DNA of 64,000 nucleotides from Necropsobacter massiliensis. GTDB taxonomy: Bacteria > Pseudomonadota > Gammaproteobacteria > Enterobacterales > Pasteurellaceae. Positions 53,382 to 62,643 of this stretch are shown one piece after another. The stretch is taken from contig NZ_LN776183.1 of NCBI RefSeq assembly GCF_000827595.2, positions 124,001 to 188,000 of the forward strand, written 5' to 3'. The position numbers and the translations under genes are program-made. How positions within the stretch are numbered: position 1 is the stretch's first letter; every line of letters starts with the position of its first letter. The notes beneath the pieces are model-generated. The model searched no databases. It was given only the letters and a program-made list of their open reading frames with translations, and had not been told where the DNA came from.

Positions 53382-54265
53382 TGTTTAGTATTATTGTGCC
53401 GTCTTATAACCGCAATACCGAAATTCCCGCGCTACTGGACAGTTTGCAGCGGCAAACCCGCTATAATTTTGAAGTCATTATTGTTGACGATTGTTCGACG
53501 CAGGCGGTTGAGTTGACCGCATCCTATCCGTTTTCGGTCAATATTATTCGCAATGCCGTCAACCAAGGGGCGGCGCGCAGTCGCAATATCGGTGTGCAGC
53601 AGGCAAAATACGACTGGCTGCTGTTTTTAGACGATGATGATCGTTTTGCTGATAACAAATGCGAGGTGCTGGCACAAGCGATTGCTGCGCAGCCAGCGGT
53701 CAATTTTGTGTATCATCCGGCAGAATGTCTGATGGTGAATGAACGGTTTACCTATTTTACTCATCCTTATCAGGATGTGCGCGAGCTCACGCTGGATAAT
53801 ATTCTGCGCGCCAATAAGATCGGCGGTATGCCGATGCTGGGGCTGACGAAGGCGTTGTTTATGAAAGTCGGCGGATTATCGACGGATTTATTATCGCTGG
53901 AAGATTATGAGTTTGTACTGAAACTGGTTTGTGATGACAGTTTCACGCCGCTGTATGTGGATTTGCCGCTGAGTCGCTGCACTTTTCATACCCGCCGTTC
54001 CAGCGTGTCGACCAATACGACGAATACTGAACACGCCATTGCGGTGATTGCCGAAAAATATGTGACGACACCAACGCAGCGTAAAAACTTTGCTCTGAAT
54101 GCGCAATATATGCTGGCGTACCCGAATATGATGAATTTATCGCGTCGCGCGGCGAAATATTATTTTGCCATGTTCAAACTAAACCGCAGTATCACATTAC
54201 TGGCGGCGGCACTCATCATATTGATTTCGCCGAAGCTGGCGATTAATTTGAAAAGGTTTATCTAA
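53381..54265 (+). CDS. Glycosyltransferase family 2
   Basis: GT-A fold inverting glycosyltransferase, 294 residues: FSIIVPSYNRNTEIPALLDS, FEVIIVDDCST, NQGAARSRNIGVQQA and the metal-binding LLFLDDDDRFADNK. A C-terminal hydrophobic stretch (SITLLAAALIILISPKLA) may tether it to the membrane. Start and stop overlap its neighbours by one to four bases, showing tight coupling. Donor and acceptor unknown. Confidence 0.88.
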   Translation: MFSIIVPSYNRNTEIPALLDSLQRQTRYNFEVIIVDDCSTQAVELTASYPFSVNIIRNAVNQGAARSRNIGVQQAKYDWLLFLDDDDRFADNKCEVLAQAIAAQPAVNFVYHPAECLMVNERFTYFTHPYQDVRELTLDNILRANKIGGMPMLGLTKALFMKVGGLSTDLLSLEDYEFVLKLVCDDSFTPLYVDLPLSRCTFHTRRSSVSTNTTNTEHAIAVIAEKYVTTPTQRKNFALNAQYMLAYPNMMNLSRRAAKYYFAMFKLNRSITLLAAALIILISPKLAINLKRFI

Positions 54266-55068
54266 TGAAATTTTCCGTATTAATGTCTTTATATATTAAA
54301 GAAAATCCGCAATATTTGAGCGAATGTCTTGAAAGTTTGAAAACACAAACTCTGCCGGCGGATGAAATTGTTTTGGTGTTTGACGGCGCACTCACACCGG
54401 CGCTGGAAAGTGCGGTGCAACATTATCAAGAATTATTACCGCTGAAAATCGTCAGACTGGCGCAAAACCGCGGTTTGGGCAAGGCGTTAAATGAGGGATT
54501 GCAACATTGTGTCAACGAATGGGTATTGCGTATGGATACCGATGATATTTGCCAACCGCAACGTTTCGAAAAACAGGCGGCTTTTATCCGCCAACATCCC
54601 GACAGTGTGATTGTGGGCGGTCAGATTGCCGAGTTTGGAACGGATATGCAAGATATTGTCAGTTATCGCCGAGTACCGACGGATGCTGCGGATATTGTGG
54701 CGTTTACCCGCCGGCGCTGTCCGTTCAACCACATGACGGTGGCGTATAAAAAATCTGCGGTATTGGCGGCGGGCGGTTATCAGGATTTGCAGGAAGATTA
54801 TTATTTATGGATCAATTTGGTGGCGAAATACCCGCAGCAAGTCGCTAATCTGGCAGATATTCTGGTATATGCGCGGGTCGGCAACGGTATGGTCGGACGC
54901 CGCCGCGGGCTGGCACAGGCAAAGTGCGAGTGGAATTTATTTAAGCTGAAACGTCGCTTGAACATGCAGGGAATTGTAGCGGGGCTGAGCGTGTTTGCCT
55001 TACGTGTTATTCCACGCTTATTACCGTTATGGCTGTTGCAAGTGGTGTATCGCTTTTTACGCAAATAA
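54265..55068 (+). CDS. Glycosyltransferase family 2 (capsule/LOS type)
   Basis: A 267-residue GT2 enzyme: FSVLMSLYIKENPQYLSECL, ADEIVLVFDGAL, LAQNRGLGKALNEGLQHC, the DXD-like motif LRMDTDDICQPQRFEKQ and the later RRCPFNHMTVAYKKSAVL and LQEDYYLWINLV. This pattern is common in Pasteurellaceae lipooligosaccharide and capsule enzymes adding hexose or hexosamine. It is the last gene of the cluster; a transglycosylase follows 63 bases later. Confidence 0.88.
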   Translation: MKFSVLMSLYIKENPQYLSECLESLKTQTLPADEIVLVFDGALTPALESAVQHYQELLPLKIVRLAQNRGLGKALNEGLQHCVNEWVLRMDTDDICQPQRFEKQAAFIRQHPDSVIVGGQIAEFGTDMQDIVSYRRVPTDAADIVAFTRRRCPFNHMTVAYKKSAVLAAGGYQDLQEDYYLWINLVAKYPQQVANLADILVYARVGNGMVGRRRGLAQAKCEWNLFKLKRRLNMQGIVAGLSVFALRVIPRLLPLWLLQVVYRFLRK

Positions 55069-55131
55069 TTTTTTAGGCTTGTTATGCGGCTGTTATGGCG
55101 GCATGATGATTAAATTGATAAGGAAAGCAGA

Positions 55132-56232
55132 ATGTTTAAACGGCAAATTAAATTTTCATTATGCGCGACAGTGCTGATATTGGCAGGTTGCGCGGGCAGT
55201 GCGCATAATGCACGGGTAATGCCGATTGACGGTGCCACCGCCTACGATAAACCGCGGACATTACAGTATTTTGATGATTATGTGCAGTTTTTAAAAGCAA
55301 AAGCCGCAGGGCAGGGCGTGTCGGTTACGGTGCTGAATGAACAGAATAATATTCGTTATATTCAAAAGGCGGTGGATCTGGACCAACAACAGGCGGGCAG
55401 AATTAAGCGCCGGGATCCGAATTTGCCGCCGCTGTCCAATCCGAACGGGGTAACCAATTATCTGAATCGGGTATTGACCGCCAACAAAGTGGATGTTGCC
55501 GAAGAACGCTACTGGGAACAGTTGCCGCAGCTGGAAAATGCCAGCCGGCGTTTTGGCGTACAAAAGGCTTATCTGTTGGCATTGTGGGGCATGGAAAGTA
55601 GCTTCGGCTATTATCAGGGCAATTATGATGTGTTGTCGGTGCTGGCAACGCTTGCCTTTGACGGTCGGCGCGAGGCGTTATTCAGCCGGGAATTTATCGC
55701 TGCGATGAAAATGCTAGAGCGCGATCATATCCGGCGTGAGAAAATGCTCGGTTCTTGGGCGGGCGCAATGGGACAGACGCAGTTTATGCCGAGTTCTTAT
55801 TTAAGCTATGCGGCGGACGGCAATAATGACGGCGAAAAAGACATTTGGCGCAATCATTATGATGTTTTTGCTTCTATCGCCAATTATCTGCATACTGTCG
55901 GCTGGAACGATCAATTACCTTGGGGCGTGGAAGTGACGCTGACGCAATATGTGGATCTCAATCTGTCCGGCACGGAACCAGGCAAAGCCCGTTCATGGCA
56001 GGATTGGCAGGCGCTTGGCATTATGCTGAAATCGCCGACAATGCAAGAACAGGAAAAACTGACCGCACTTTCTTCAGCGCCATTGTGGCTGGTTCGACCG
56101 GATCGCGATGTGGGGCGGGCTTTCTTAGTATCGAATAATTTCCGTACTATTCTGGATTGGAATAAATCGAATTATTTTGCCGTCAGTATCGGTATGTTCG
56201 CCGATAGTATCAACCGACGGATCGGCAATTAA
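55132..56232 (+). CDS. mltB: Lytic murein transglycosylase B family lipoprotein
   Basis: Outer-membrane lipoprotein that cleaves peptidoglycan glycan strands. The 366-residue protein has a lipobox (LILAGC, acylated Cys near residue 20) and a GH103 catalytic domain with probable catalytic Glu155 in LLALWGMESSFGYYQG, followed by GSWAGAMGQTQFMPSSYLSYA, ADGNNDGEKDIWRNHYDVFASIANYL in pieces, and a C-terminal region GRAFLVSNNFRTILDWNKSNYFAVSI typical of MltB. Family certain; MltB and other GH103 paralogues are hard to separate. Confidence 0.88.
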   Translation: MFKRQIKFSLCATVLILAGCAGSAHNARVMPIDGATAYDKPRTLQYFDDYVQFLKAKAAGQGVSVTVLNEQNNIRYIQKAVDLDQQQAGRIKRRDPNLPPLSNPNGVTNYLNRVLTANKVDVAEERYWEQLPQLENASRRFGVQKAYLLALWGMESSFGYYQGNYDVLSVLATLAFDGRREALFSREFIAAMKMLERDHIRREKMLGSWAGAMGQTQFMPSSYLSYAADGNNDGEKDIWRNHYDVFASIANYLHTVGWNDQLPWGVEVTLTQYVDLNLSGTEPGKARSWQDWQALGIMLKSPTMQEQEKLTALSSAPLWLVRPDRDVGRAFLVSNNFRTILDWNKSNYFAVSIGMFADSINRRIGN

Positions 56233-56263
56233 TCCGCTACGGCATTGCGGCGGTAGGATAAAC

Positions 56264-56297
56264 AATAAGCATAACGGCAAACACCGTTATGCTTATT
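56264..56297. terminator. Bidirectional terminator between mltB and proX
   Basis: AATAAGCATAACGG (56264-56277) and its perfect complement (56284-56297) with a six-base loop lie between convergent genes. Confidence 0.85.
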
Positions 56298-56315
56298 TGA
56301 TTACGGGTGCATAGA

Positions 56316-57302
56316 TTATTTTTTCGCCGCCTTGGCTTGCGCGATCCAGTTATCGAATTCCGCCTGATGGGCTTTAATCCAGCCGTTTACATGGCGTTCA
56401 ATATCTTTCGTTGAATTCTGTCCCTGACGCATTGCCATATTCTGCGCATTAATATCGCTGAGCGGCAGCCGCATTAAAGAAAATAGTTTCGCAGCGTCCG
56501 GATGCTGTTCGGCAAAGGCTCTATTGGCGATAATATTAATAGTATTCATGGTGAAACCATAGTCTTTGCCGTTTGCAAGTGCGGTATTATTTGGCGCTGT
56601 TTTGCCGGGTGCGGTTTCTTTCGGCACTTCAAGCCAGACGACATCTTTGCCGGGTAGCAACACGCCGCTAACCCAATAAGGCGTCCATGTGTAATACAGC
56701 ACCGGGTCGCCGTTTTGATAACGGGCAATGGTGTTGGCGATCAATGCGGAATAGTTGCCTTGATCGTGTTCAATAGTGTTGCCCAGTTGATAAATATCGA
56801 AATGCTCATTAATGGCGCGTTCGCAGCCCCAACCTGGATTACAGCCGGTTAAGTTGGCTTTGCCATCGCCATCATGGTCGAACAATTTGGCGATTTTCGG
56901 GTCTTTGAGCTGCCCGATATTGGTAATACCGTATTTGTCCGCGGTTTTTTTATCGATTAAATAGCCGTGTACCGCATTATTGATATAAACACCTTGACGG
57001 TAAAACGCGTTGTCGCCACCAGCTTTTTCATATTTATCATCATGTAGCGGGCTCCAGTTGATCGCGAGAAAAGTGGCGTCACCGTTGGCAACCGAGGCAT
57101 AGGCAACGTTATAGTCCACTTCTTTAGGGGCGTTCACCTGATAGCCCAACGCTTCCAGACCTTTGGAAACCAATACTGTTTGAAATGTTTCTTCTGCAAT
57201 CGTGCTTTGAATCGGTTGAATAACGGTGTCGGTCGCTTGTGCAGAGGCTGCCGCGCAAACGGAAAAAAGAGTGAGTGCGGTGATTGTTGTTTTATGTAAC
57301 AT
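56316..57302 (-). CDS. proX: Glycine betaine ABC transporter substrate-binding protein ProX
   Basis: Periplasmic binding protein for glycine betaine and proline betaine, 328 residues, with a signal peptide ([17 protein letters not shown]). Motifs include [39 protein letters not shown], the loop [18 protein letters not shown] and [28 protein letters not shown] in pieces, with tryptophans expected in the aromatic betaine pocket. Last gene of proVWX, separated from proW by about 70 bases. Confidence 0.93.
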   Translation of the reverse strand: MLHKTTITALTLFSVCAAASAQATDTVIQPIQSTIAEETFQTVLVSKGLEALGYQVNAPKEVDYNVAYASVANGDATFLAINWSPLHDDKYEKAGGDNAFYRQGVYINNAVHGYLIDKKTADKYGITNIGQLKDPKIAKLFDHDGDGKANLTGCNPGWGCERAINEHFDIYQLGNTIEHDQGNYSALIANTIARYQNGDPVLYYTWTPYWVSGVLLPGKDVVWLEVPKETAPGKTAPNNTALANGKDYGFTMNTINIIANRAFAEQHPDAAKLFSLMRLPLSDINAQNMAMRQGQNSTKDIERHVNGWIKAHQAEFDNWIAQAKAAKK

Positions 57303-57375
57303 ATTTTCTCCTTATATAATGATATTCGGTAAGCAATGCCGTCAGTTGAATTAATCGGTTGATGTGACGGTTGCG

Positions 57376-58395
57376 TTAGGATTTATCGCGTACGAACAGT
57401 CCGATAAGACCGCGTTGATACCAACGCTGGCGTTTTGCATTTTGCAGATTTTCACCGATTTTCTGAGTTAAACGATCGAGAATGATCGCCATTAATACGA
57501 TCCCTAATCCGCCGGTCGCCGCTTGTCCCATATCAAGTCGCCCGATACCGCGCAACACCATTTGCCCCAAACCGCCGACGGCAATCATGGAAGCGATTAC
57601 TACCATAGATAATGACAGCATTAAGGTTTGGTTAATCCCCGCCATAATTGACGGCATGGCTAACGGTAACTGCACTTTATACAGTAACTGTTTACGGTTT
57701 GCACCAAAGGCGTTGGCTGCTTCAATCAAGGATTCCGGTACTTGACGGATCCCCAAGATGGTCAAGCGGATAATCGGTGGTAGGGCGAAGATAATGGTGA
57801 CGACTACGCCGGGTACGTTACCGATACCGAATAACATCACGATTGGCACTAAATATACAAATGCCGGGGTTGTCTGCATGGCGTCAAGAATCGGCTTGAT
57901 TACGGCGGAAACCCGCTGTGAGCGCGCCATCCAAATTCCCATCGGCAGACCGATGAGTAAACAAAATGACACGGAGGTCAGCACTAACGCCAGCGTGACC
58001 ATTAATTCATCCCATGCGCCGACCGCACCGATGATAAGCATGGATATTAATGTCAGCACCGCCAGGCGGAATGTAGAAATTTGCCATACGATCAAGGTCA
58101 GTAACAACAGCATGATTGTCGGCGGTAATGAATTAAATAACGATTGAAATAAGGTTAAAATAGAATCAATCGGTGCGCTGATCATCAGAAAGAATCCTCT
58201 TAAATGCGTAACCAGCCAATTGATTGCCGTTTCCACCCAATGACCGAAGGGGAGCAGGGTGTCATTAAAAGGGTGCAGCCAGTCGAATTGCGTTGTCTGC
58301 TCCGGCGCGCTCAGCCAGCCGGCGGCGTCCGTTTGCGACGCGGTTTGCGTCATACTGTCCCAAGCATCTGTATTTGCTGCGTTTTCCGTTGTCAT
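57376..58395 (-). CDS. proW: Glycine betaine ABC transporter permease ProW
   Basis: Inner-membrane permease of 339 residues. An N-terminal polar region precedes several helices; the binding-protein-dependent transport motif ([20 protein letters not shown], then [17 protein letters not shown]) couples to the ATPase. [20 protein letters not shown] and [18 protein letters not shown] match ProW. Its ATG overlaps the proV stop by one base. Confidence 0.94.
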   Translation of the reverse strand: MTTENAANTDAWDSMTQTASQTDAAGWLSAPEQTTQFDWLHPFNDTLLPFGHWVETAINWLVTHLRGFFLMISAPIDSILTLFQSLFNSLPPTIMLLLLTLIVWQISTFRLAVLTLISMLIIGAVGAWDELMVTLALVLTSVSFCLLIGLPMGIWMARSQRVSAVIKPILDAMQTTPAFVYLVPIVMLFGIGNVPGVVVTIIFALPPIIRLTILGIRQVPESLIEAANAFGANRKQLLYKVQLPLAMPSIMAGINQTLMLSLSMVVIASMIAVGGLGQMVLRGIGRLDMGQAATGGLGIVLMAIILDRLTQKIGENLQNAKRQRWYQRGLIGLFVRDKS

Positions 58396-59588
58396 TATTC
58401 AGTCCTTCTATCTAATGTTTGTAATACTTTCACTTTGGTGATCACACCGTAGTAACGTCCGTGTTGGTCAACAATCGGAAGCGGGCAGGGTGCCTGCGCG
58501 ACGTCGCTGATAATATCGCCGATTAAACTGTCCGGCGTTAATGCCGTTATGTCAATGAAACTGTCCGCAAGCAATTGTTTGTTGCGTTTTGCTTGCTGTA
58601 GCGAGTCCACGGAAACCATGCCTTGATATACGCCGCGCCGATCCGACACGACGGCAAAATCGCGTTCGTGCTGTTCCAGCAATTTGAGTGCCACATGCGG
58701 TTTTTCATTGTCGGTTTTCTGTACGATATCCAATAAATGCCGTTTGCTAGCGATGTCTTTCACCGTTAGCACATTGGAGACATTAACGCCTTGAATAAAC
58801 GAACGAATGTAATCATTTGCCGGATTTTGTAAAATCTCGTCCGGCTGACCGACCTGAATCACCTGACCGTTCTGCATAATTGCGATTCGGTTACCGATGC
58901 GCATCGCTTCGTCTAAATCATGGGAAATAAACACAATAGTGCGGTCCGAATTTTCTTGTAAACGCAACAACTCATCCTGCATTTCGGTGCGGATGAGTGG
59001 GTCAAGCGCCGAAAATGCCTCATCCATTAACAGGATCTCTGGATCATTGGCTAATGCTCGTGCCAGACCGACTCGCTGCTGCATACCGCCGGACAGTTCC
59101 GACGGATAAGAATCGGCGTAAGCCTCCAAACCAACTCGGCTTAACGCATCAAGCGCTTTTTGCTGGCGCGCTTTAAGCGAAATGCCCGACAATTCCAGAC
59201 CAAAAGCGGTATTTTCCAGAATAGTCATGTGCGGCATTAACGCAAAAGACTGAAATACCATACTTATCCGTTTGCGGCGCACCGCTCTTAATTCGTGTTC
59301 CGACATTTCGGCAATATCGTCGTTATCAATAAAGACATGTCCTTTGGTCGGTTCGATCAAACGATTTAATAATCGGACTAAAGTGGATTTTCCCGAACCG
59401 GACAGCCCCATAATTACGAATATTTCACCGGACATAATTTCTAAAGAAACATTATTTACTGCGACAGTCGAACCTGTATTAGAAAAAACCTCTTCTTTTG
59501 ATGAGCCTTTTTCTAATAATTTAAACGCAGCGTCTTCGTGCTCTCCGAAAATTTTATATAAATTTTTAACGGATAATTTAACTGACAT
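58395..59588 (-). CDS. proV: Glycine betaine ABC transporter ATP-binding protein ProV
   Basis: ATPase of the osmoprotectant importer, 397 residues. It has Walker [19 protein letters not shown]-loop [11 protein letters not shown], signature [19 protein letters not shown], Walker [13 protein letters not shown] and switch [10 protein letters not shown], followed by two CBS domains (about residues 285-397: [40 protein letters not shown]) that sense ionic strength in related systems. The TTTAGGAG site lies twelve bases before the ATG, an unusually long spacing. First gene of proVWX. Confidence 0.94.
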   Translation of the reverse strand: MSVKLSVKNLYKIFGEHEDAAFKLLEKGSSKEEVFSNTGSTVAVNNVSLEIMSGEIFVIMGLSGSGKSTLVRLLNRLIEPTKGHVFIDNDDIAEMSEHELRAVRRKRISMVFQSFALMPHMTILENTAFGLELSGISLKARQQKALDALSRVGLEAYADSYPSELSGGMQQRVGLARALANDPEILLMDEAFSALDPLIRTEMQDELLRLQENSDRTIVFISHDLDEAMRIGNRIAIMQNGQVIQVGQPDEILQNPANDYIRSFIQGVNVSNVLTVKDIASKRHLLDIVQKTDNEKPHVALKLLEQHERDFAVVSDRRGVYQGMVSVDSLQQAKRNKQLLADSFIDITALTPDSLIGDIISDVAQAPCPLPIVDQHGRYYGVITKVKVLQTLDRRTE

Positions 59589-60060
59589 TTAGATATTAAT
59601 CTCCTAAAGTTAAAAATAAAAATATTTAAAAGTATTGAATGGCGCAAGTAAAATTACCTTAACAAAAAAATAACAGAAATGCAAATCGTCTTTAGGCTAT
59701 ATACCTAATTAATCATTGTTTATTGTGTAAAAACACTATGTTTATCAGTGTGTTATTTATTTTTTTTGTTTTGGGTGAAATATTGTTTCACGGAACGATG
59801 TTGTTAGGAAAATAAGCGTGTCGATTTATTTGGTTGTGTGAGGATATATTTTTATTGAATGTAAATGTTTTTAATGAGTTTTGTTTTGGTTTTCTTGGTG
59901 TTTATTTGCAAGATTAATTAAGTTTTTAATTTTTATTTTAAGTTTGATTTTTTGGTGGCGGTAATATATTTATTTTAGTAAGAGAAAATAAATAAAATAT
60001 TATTTTAAACTAAAGATAAATAAGGGGCGTTTTACGCCCCGGAGTGTATTTGTGATTGGA
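59589..60060. other. AT-rich gap between proV and the catalase remnant
   Basis: This 472-base, strongly AT-rich stretch must contain the proV promoter on the minus strand, but I cannot choose one with confidence. It has an inverted repeat AACACT/AGTGTGTT-like near 59730-59752 and the catalase terminator at its right end. No open frame of interest. Confidence 0.5.
60022..60040 (-). terminator. Terminator after the catalase remnant
   Basis: GGGGCGT (60024-60030) and ACGCCCC (60034-60040) form a GC-rich stem with a three-base loop about 20 bases after the catalase stop; on the minus strand it is followed by TTATTTATC, a weak T tract. Confidence 0.6.
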
Positions 60061-61065
60061 TTAACGTTCAACTTTTATCAGCCGAGCAAAACCCTGTGCC
60101 GGATCGGTATCATAAGCGGCTATGGCATCTTCAAGAGTTAATCCCAGTGCGCTAGCAACGCCTTTGCCGTAAGCGGGATCGCAGGCATAACAGTTGCGGA
60201 TATGCCGGTATTTGATAAAGTCATAAGCATCAGCCATTGCCGCTGCAGTATTCTCAAACAAAGCCTGTTGCTGTGCCGCAGTCATTAAACGGAATAATGC
60301 GCGCGGTTGGGCGAAGTAATCATCGTTGGTGTTGGCATATTCCCAGTGCGCCGCATCACCGTTGATTTTTAACGGCGGTTCAGCATAGTGTTTCTGCTCC
60401 TGCCATTTGGCGAAGCTATTCGGCTCATAGTGCGGACCGCCGCCATAATTGCCGTCAACCCGACCCGCGCCGTCGCGCAGATTACTGTGTACCGGGCAGC
60501 GCGGCGCATTGACCGGAATCTGGTTGAAATTTACCCCCAAACGATAACGTTGCGCATCTGCATAGTTGAATAAACGCGCCTGTAGCATTTTGTCCGGCGA
60601 AACGCTGATACCGGGCACCAAATTGCTTGGAGCAAAAGCGGATTGTTCCACTTCGGCGAAAAAGTTTTCCGGATTTCGGTTAAGCTCAAATTCTCCCACT
60701 TCAATTAACGGATAATCTTTTTTCGGCCATACTTTAGTTAAATCAAAAGGATGATAAGGCACTTTTTCGGCATCGGCTTCCGGCATTACCTGAATAAACA
60801 GCGTCCATTTCGGGAAGTCGCCGCGCTCAATGGCCTGATATAAATCGTTCTGGCTGCTTTCCCGATCTTTGGCAATAAGTTCCGCCGCCTGTGCATTGGT
60901 CAGATTTTTAATGCCTTGCTGAGTACGGAAATGGAATTTGACCCAGAAACGTTGGTTGTCGGCGTTAATCAAACTATAGGTATGCGAACCGAAACCATGC
61001 ATGTGGCGATAGCCGTCAGGAATGCCGCGGTCGCTCATGACGATCGTTACCTGATGTAGCGCTTC
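60061..61065 (-). pseudogene. katA: Monofunctional heme catalase, 5'-truncated
   Basis: The C-terminal two-thirds of a clade 3 catalase. From [20 protein letters not shown] (start of homology at about 61065) through [28 protein letters not shown] and [25 protein letters not shown] the sequence is intact to the stop; RLFNY holds the proximal heme Tyr. The N-terminal ~165 residues with the distal His and Asn are missing because a foreign element begins at 61066. An internal ATG at 61038 could start a 325-residue product, which could not form a normal active site. The missing part is expected beyond the right edge at the element's other end. Confidence 0.9.
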
Positions 61066-61116
61066 CCTCTCGTGTCAAGCGACTGACACAAAATACATTG
61101 TCTATTTTTAGACAGC

Positions 61117-61145
61117 AAAAAGAGAGTGATTTCTCACTCCCTCTT
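61117..61145 (-). terminator. Terminator of the recombinase operon
   Basis: On the minus strand AAGAGGGAGTGA, loop GAAA and TCACTCTCTT (one bulge) are followed by TTTG, a few bases after the recombinase stop. Confidence 0.75.
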
Positions 61146-61149
61146 GCGT

Positions 61150-62643
61150 CTATTTCCATATGATTTTTTGAACTATACTACCTTCACAGATAACTGACTC
61201 AACATACTTTTCCATAAGTTCTCGTGTAAGTTCATTATCTGTTACTACTTCTGTTTCATTAGAAGATAGTTTTATCTTTTCTTCTAACTTACTAATTTCA
61301 TTATCTATCTGATTTTTACTTTCTACAAACTTAACTTTCGTCATTTTTCCAAGTTTATATTTTTCGAAATCAGACATCTTCTTTGCTTGAAGCTTTTCTA
61401 TCTTCTTCTCTATATCTTTAATACTTATTTTTTCTTTGGGTTTTACTTCTACTTCACAATATTTCTCTTTAATAAGTGCAAGCACCTGTTCCTCCAACTT
61501 ATCTACTCTCGAGTTTTTATGTTCTACATTATTACACTTGCAAATCCTACAATGAAAATACTTGTGTATTCTCACACTTCCATCTGGTCGCTTAAACTTT
61601 GATTGAGTAAGTCCAAGAATATGGTTACAAGTAGGACATCTTGCAAATCCTTGCAATGGCGATTTTGTCCTCCAAGGGTAATCAGTATTCTTTCCTTTTA
61701 AGAAACTATTCTTTTCTTTAATTTCTTGAACCTTATCAAACTCTTCTCTTGAGATAATAGCTTCATGATGGTCATAAACTCTACCCCATTCTTCTTTAGG
61801 ATTAAATTTAAAACTACCAGGAGTCAATACCGACTTTTCTTGCATATTGAAGACATAAGTACCTGTGTAATTTTCATTGGATAAAATATCTACCACTGTA
61901 CCATTTGTCCATGTTGGTGCATCTCTTGTATCTGATGACACTATGTTATATTCATAATCCATATTGGTAAGCTCTTTTTTACGCTCATTTGGTGTTGGTA
62001 TATTCTCTTCATTCATAACTGCTGCAATCTTTCTTGATGCAAGTCCTGTAAGTGCTAAGTCATATACCTTCCTCACAATCCAAGCTGTCTTATCATCAAT
62101 GATAATATTGTGCTTATCATCTAGATCTTTCATATAACCAAATGGTGGACTCCATGCAAGAAACTTTCCTTGCTTCTTAAGTTCAGTAGTAACTGTCTTT
62201 ACTTTCTGCGAAATATCTTTTGTATAGAAGTCATATAACAAACCTTTAAACTGAATATCCAGGTCGGTTCCATTTCCTTTTTCCTTAGCACTATCATAAC
62301 CATCATTAATCGCAATAAACCTAATACCAAGAAAAGGAAAAATATTCTCCAGATAATCACCAAGCGAAATGTAATCTCTCATAAACCTTGATAAGTCTTT
62401 TACAATGATTGCATTGATTTTTCCATTCTTAACTTCTTCAAGCATTCTTTGAAAAGATGGTCTTTTCTCATTTGTTCCTGTATATCCGTCATCAATGTAT
62501 TCTTCTCTTTGGAAGCTTTTAAATTCATCATTTTTATCAAGAAAATCATTCAGGAAATACCTTTGGTTAATGATACTTTCGCTCTCATCTTTCTTCATCT
62601 GATCTTCTACAGATAATCTGATATAAAGTGCAATTTTACTCAT
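61150..62643 (-). CDS. Large serine recombinase (resolvase/invertase type), downstream copy
   Basis: Site-specific DNA recombinase of 497 residues. The N-terminal catalytic domain has the nucleophile Ser11 in KIALYIRLSVEDQ and the arginines of the resolvase fold (KDLSRFMRDYISLGDYLE). It is followed by a recombinase domain (SPPFGYMKDLDDKHNIIID), a zinc-ribbon (CPTC and CRIC pairs) and a C-terminal coiled coil (KDIEKKIEKLQAKKMSDFEK) as in TnpX/TndX-like enzymes. Its ATG overlaps the end of the upstream recombinase by eight bases. Confidence 0.92.
   Translation of the reverse strand: MSKIALYIRLSVEDQMKKDESESIINQRYFLNDFLDKNDEFKSFQREEYIDDGYTGTNEKRPSFQRMLEEVKNGKINAIIVKDLSRFMRDYISLGDYLENIFPFLGIRFIAINDGYDSAKEKGNGTDLDIQFKGLLYDFYTKDISQKVKTVTTELKKQGKFLAWSPPFGYMKDLDDKHNIIIDDKTAWIVRKVYDLALTGLASRKIAAVMNEENIPTPNERKKELTNMDYEYNIVSSDTRDAPTWTNGTVVDILSNENYTGTYVFNMQEKSVLTPGSFKFNPKEEWGRVYDHHEAIISREEFDKVQEIKEKNSFLKGKNTDYPWRTKSPLQGFARCPTCNHILGLTQSKFKRPDGSVRIHKYFHCRICKCNNVEHKNSRVDKLEEQVLALIKEKYCEVEVKPKEKISIKDIEKKIEKLQAKKMSDFEKYKLGKMTKVKFVESKNQIDNEISKLEEKIKLSSNETEVVTDNELTRELMEKYVESVICEGSIVQKIIWK

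Noticed and set aside
60061-61038. A short functional catalase starting at the ATG at 61038
   Set aside because: Homology continues upstream of this ATG to the junction, and the distal heme His/Asn region is absent, so it is a truncated gene.
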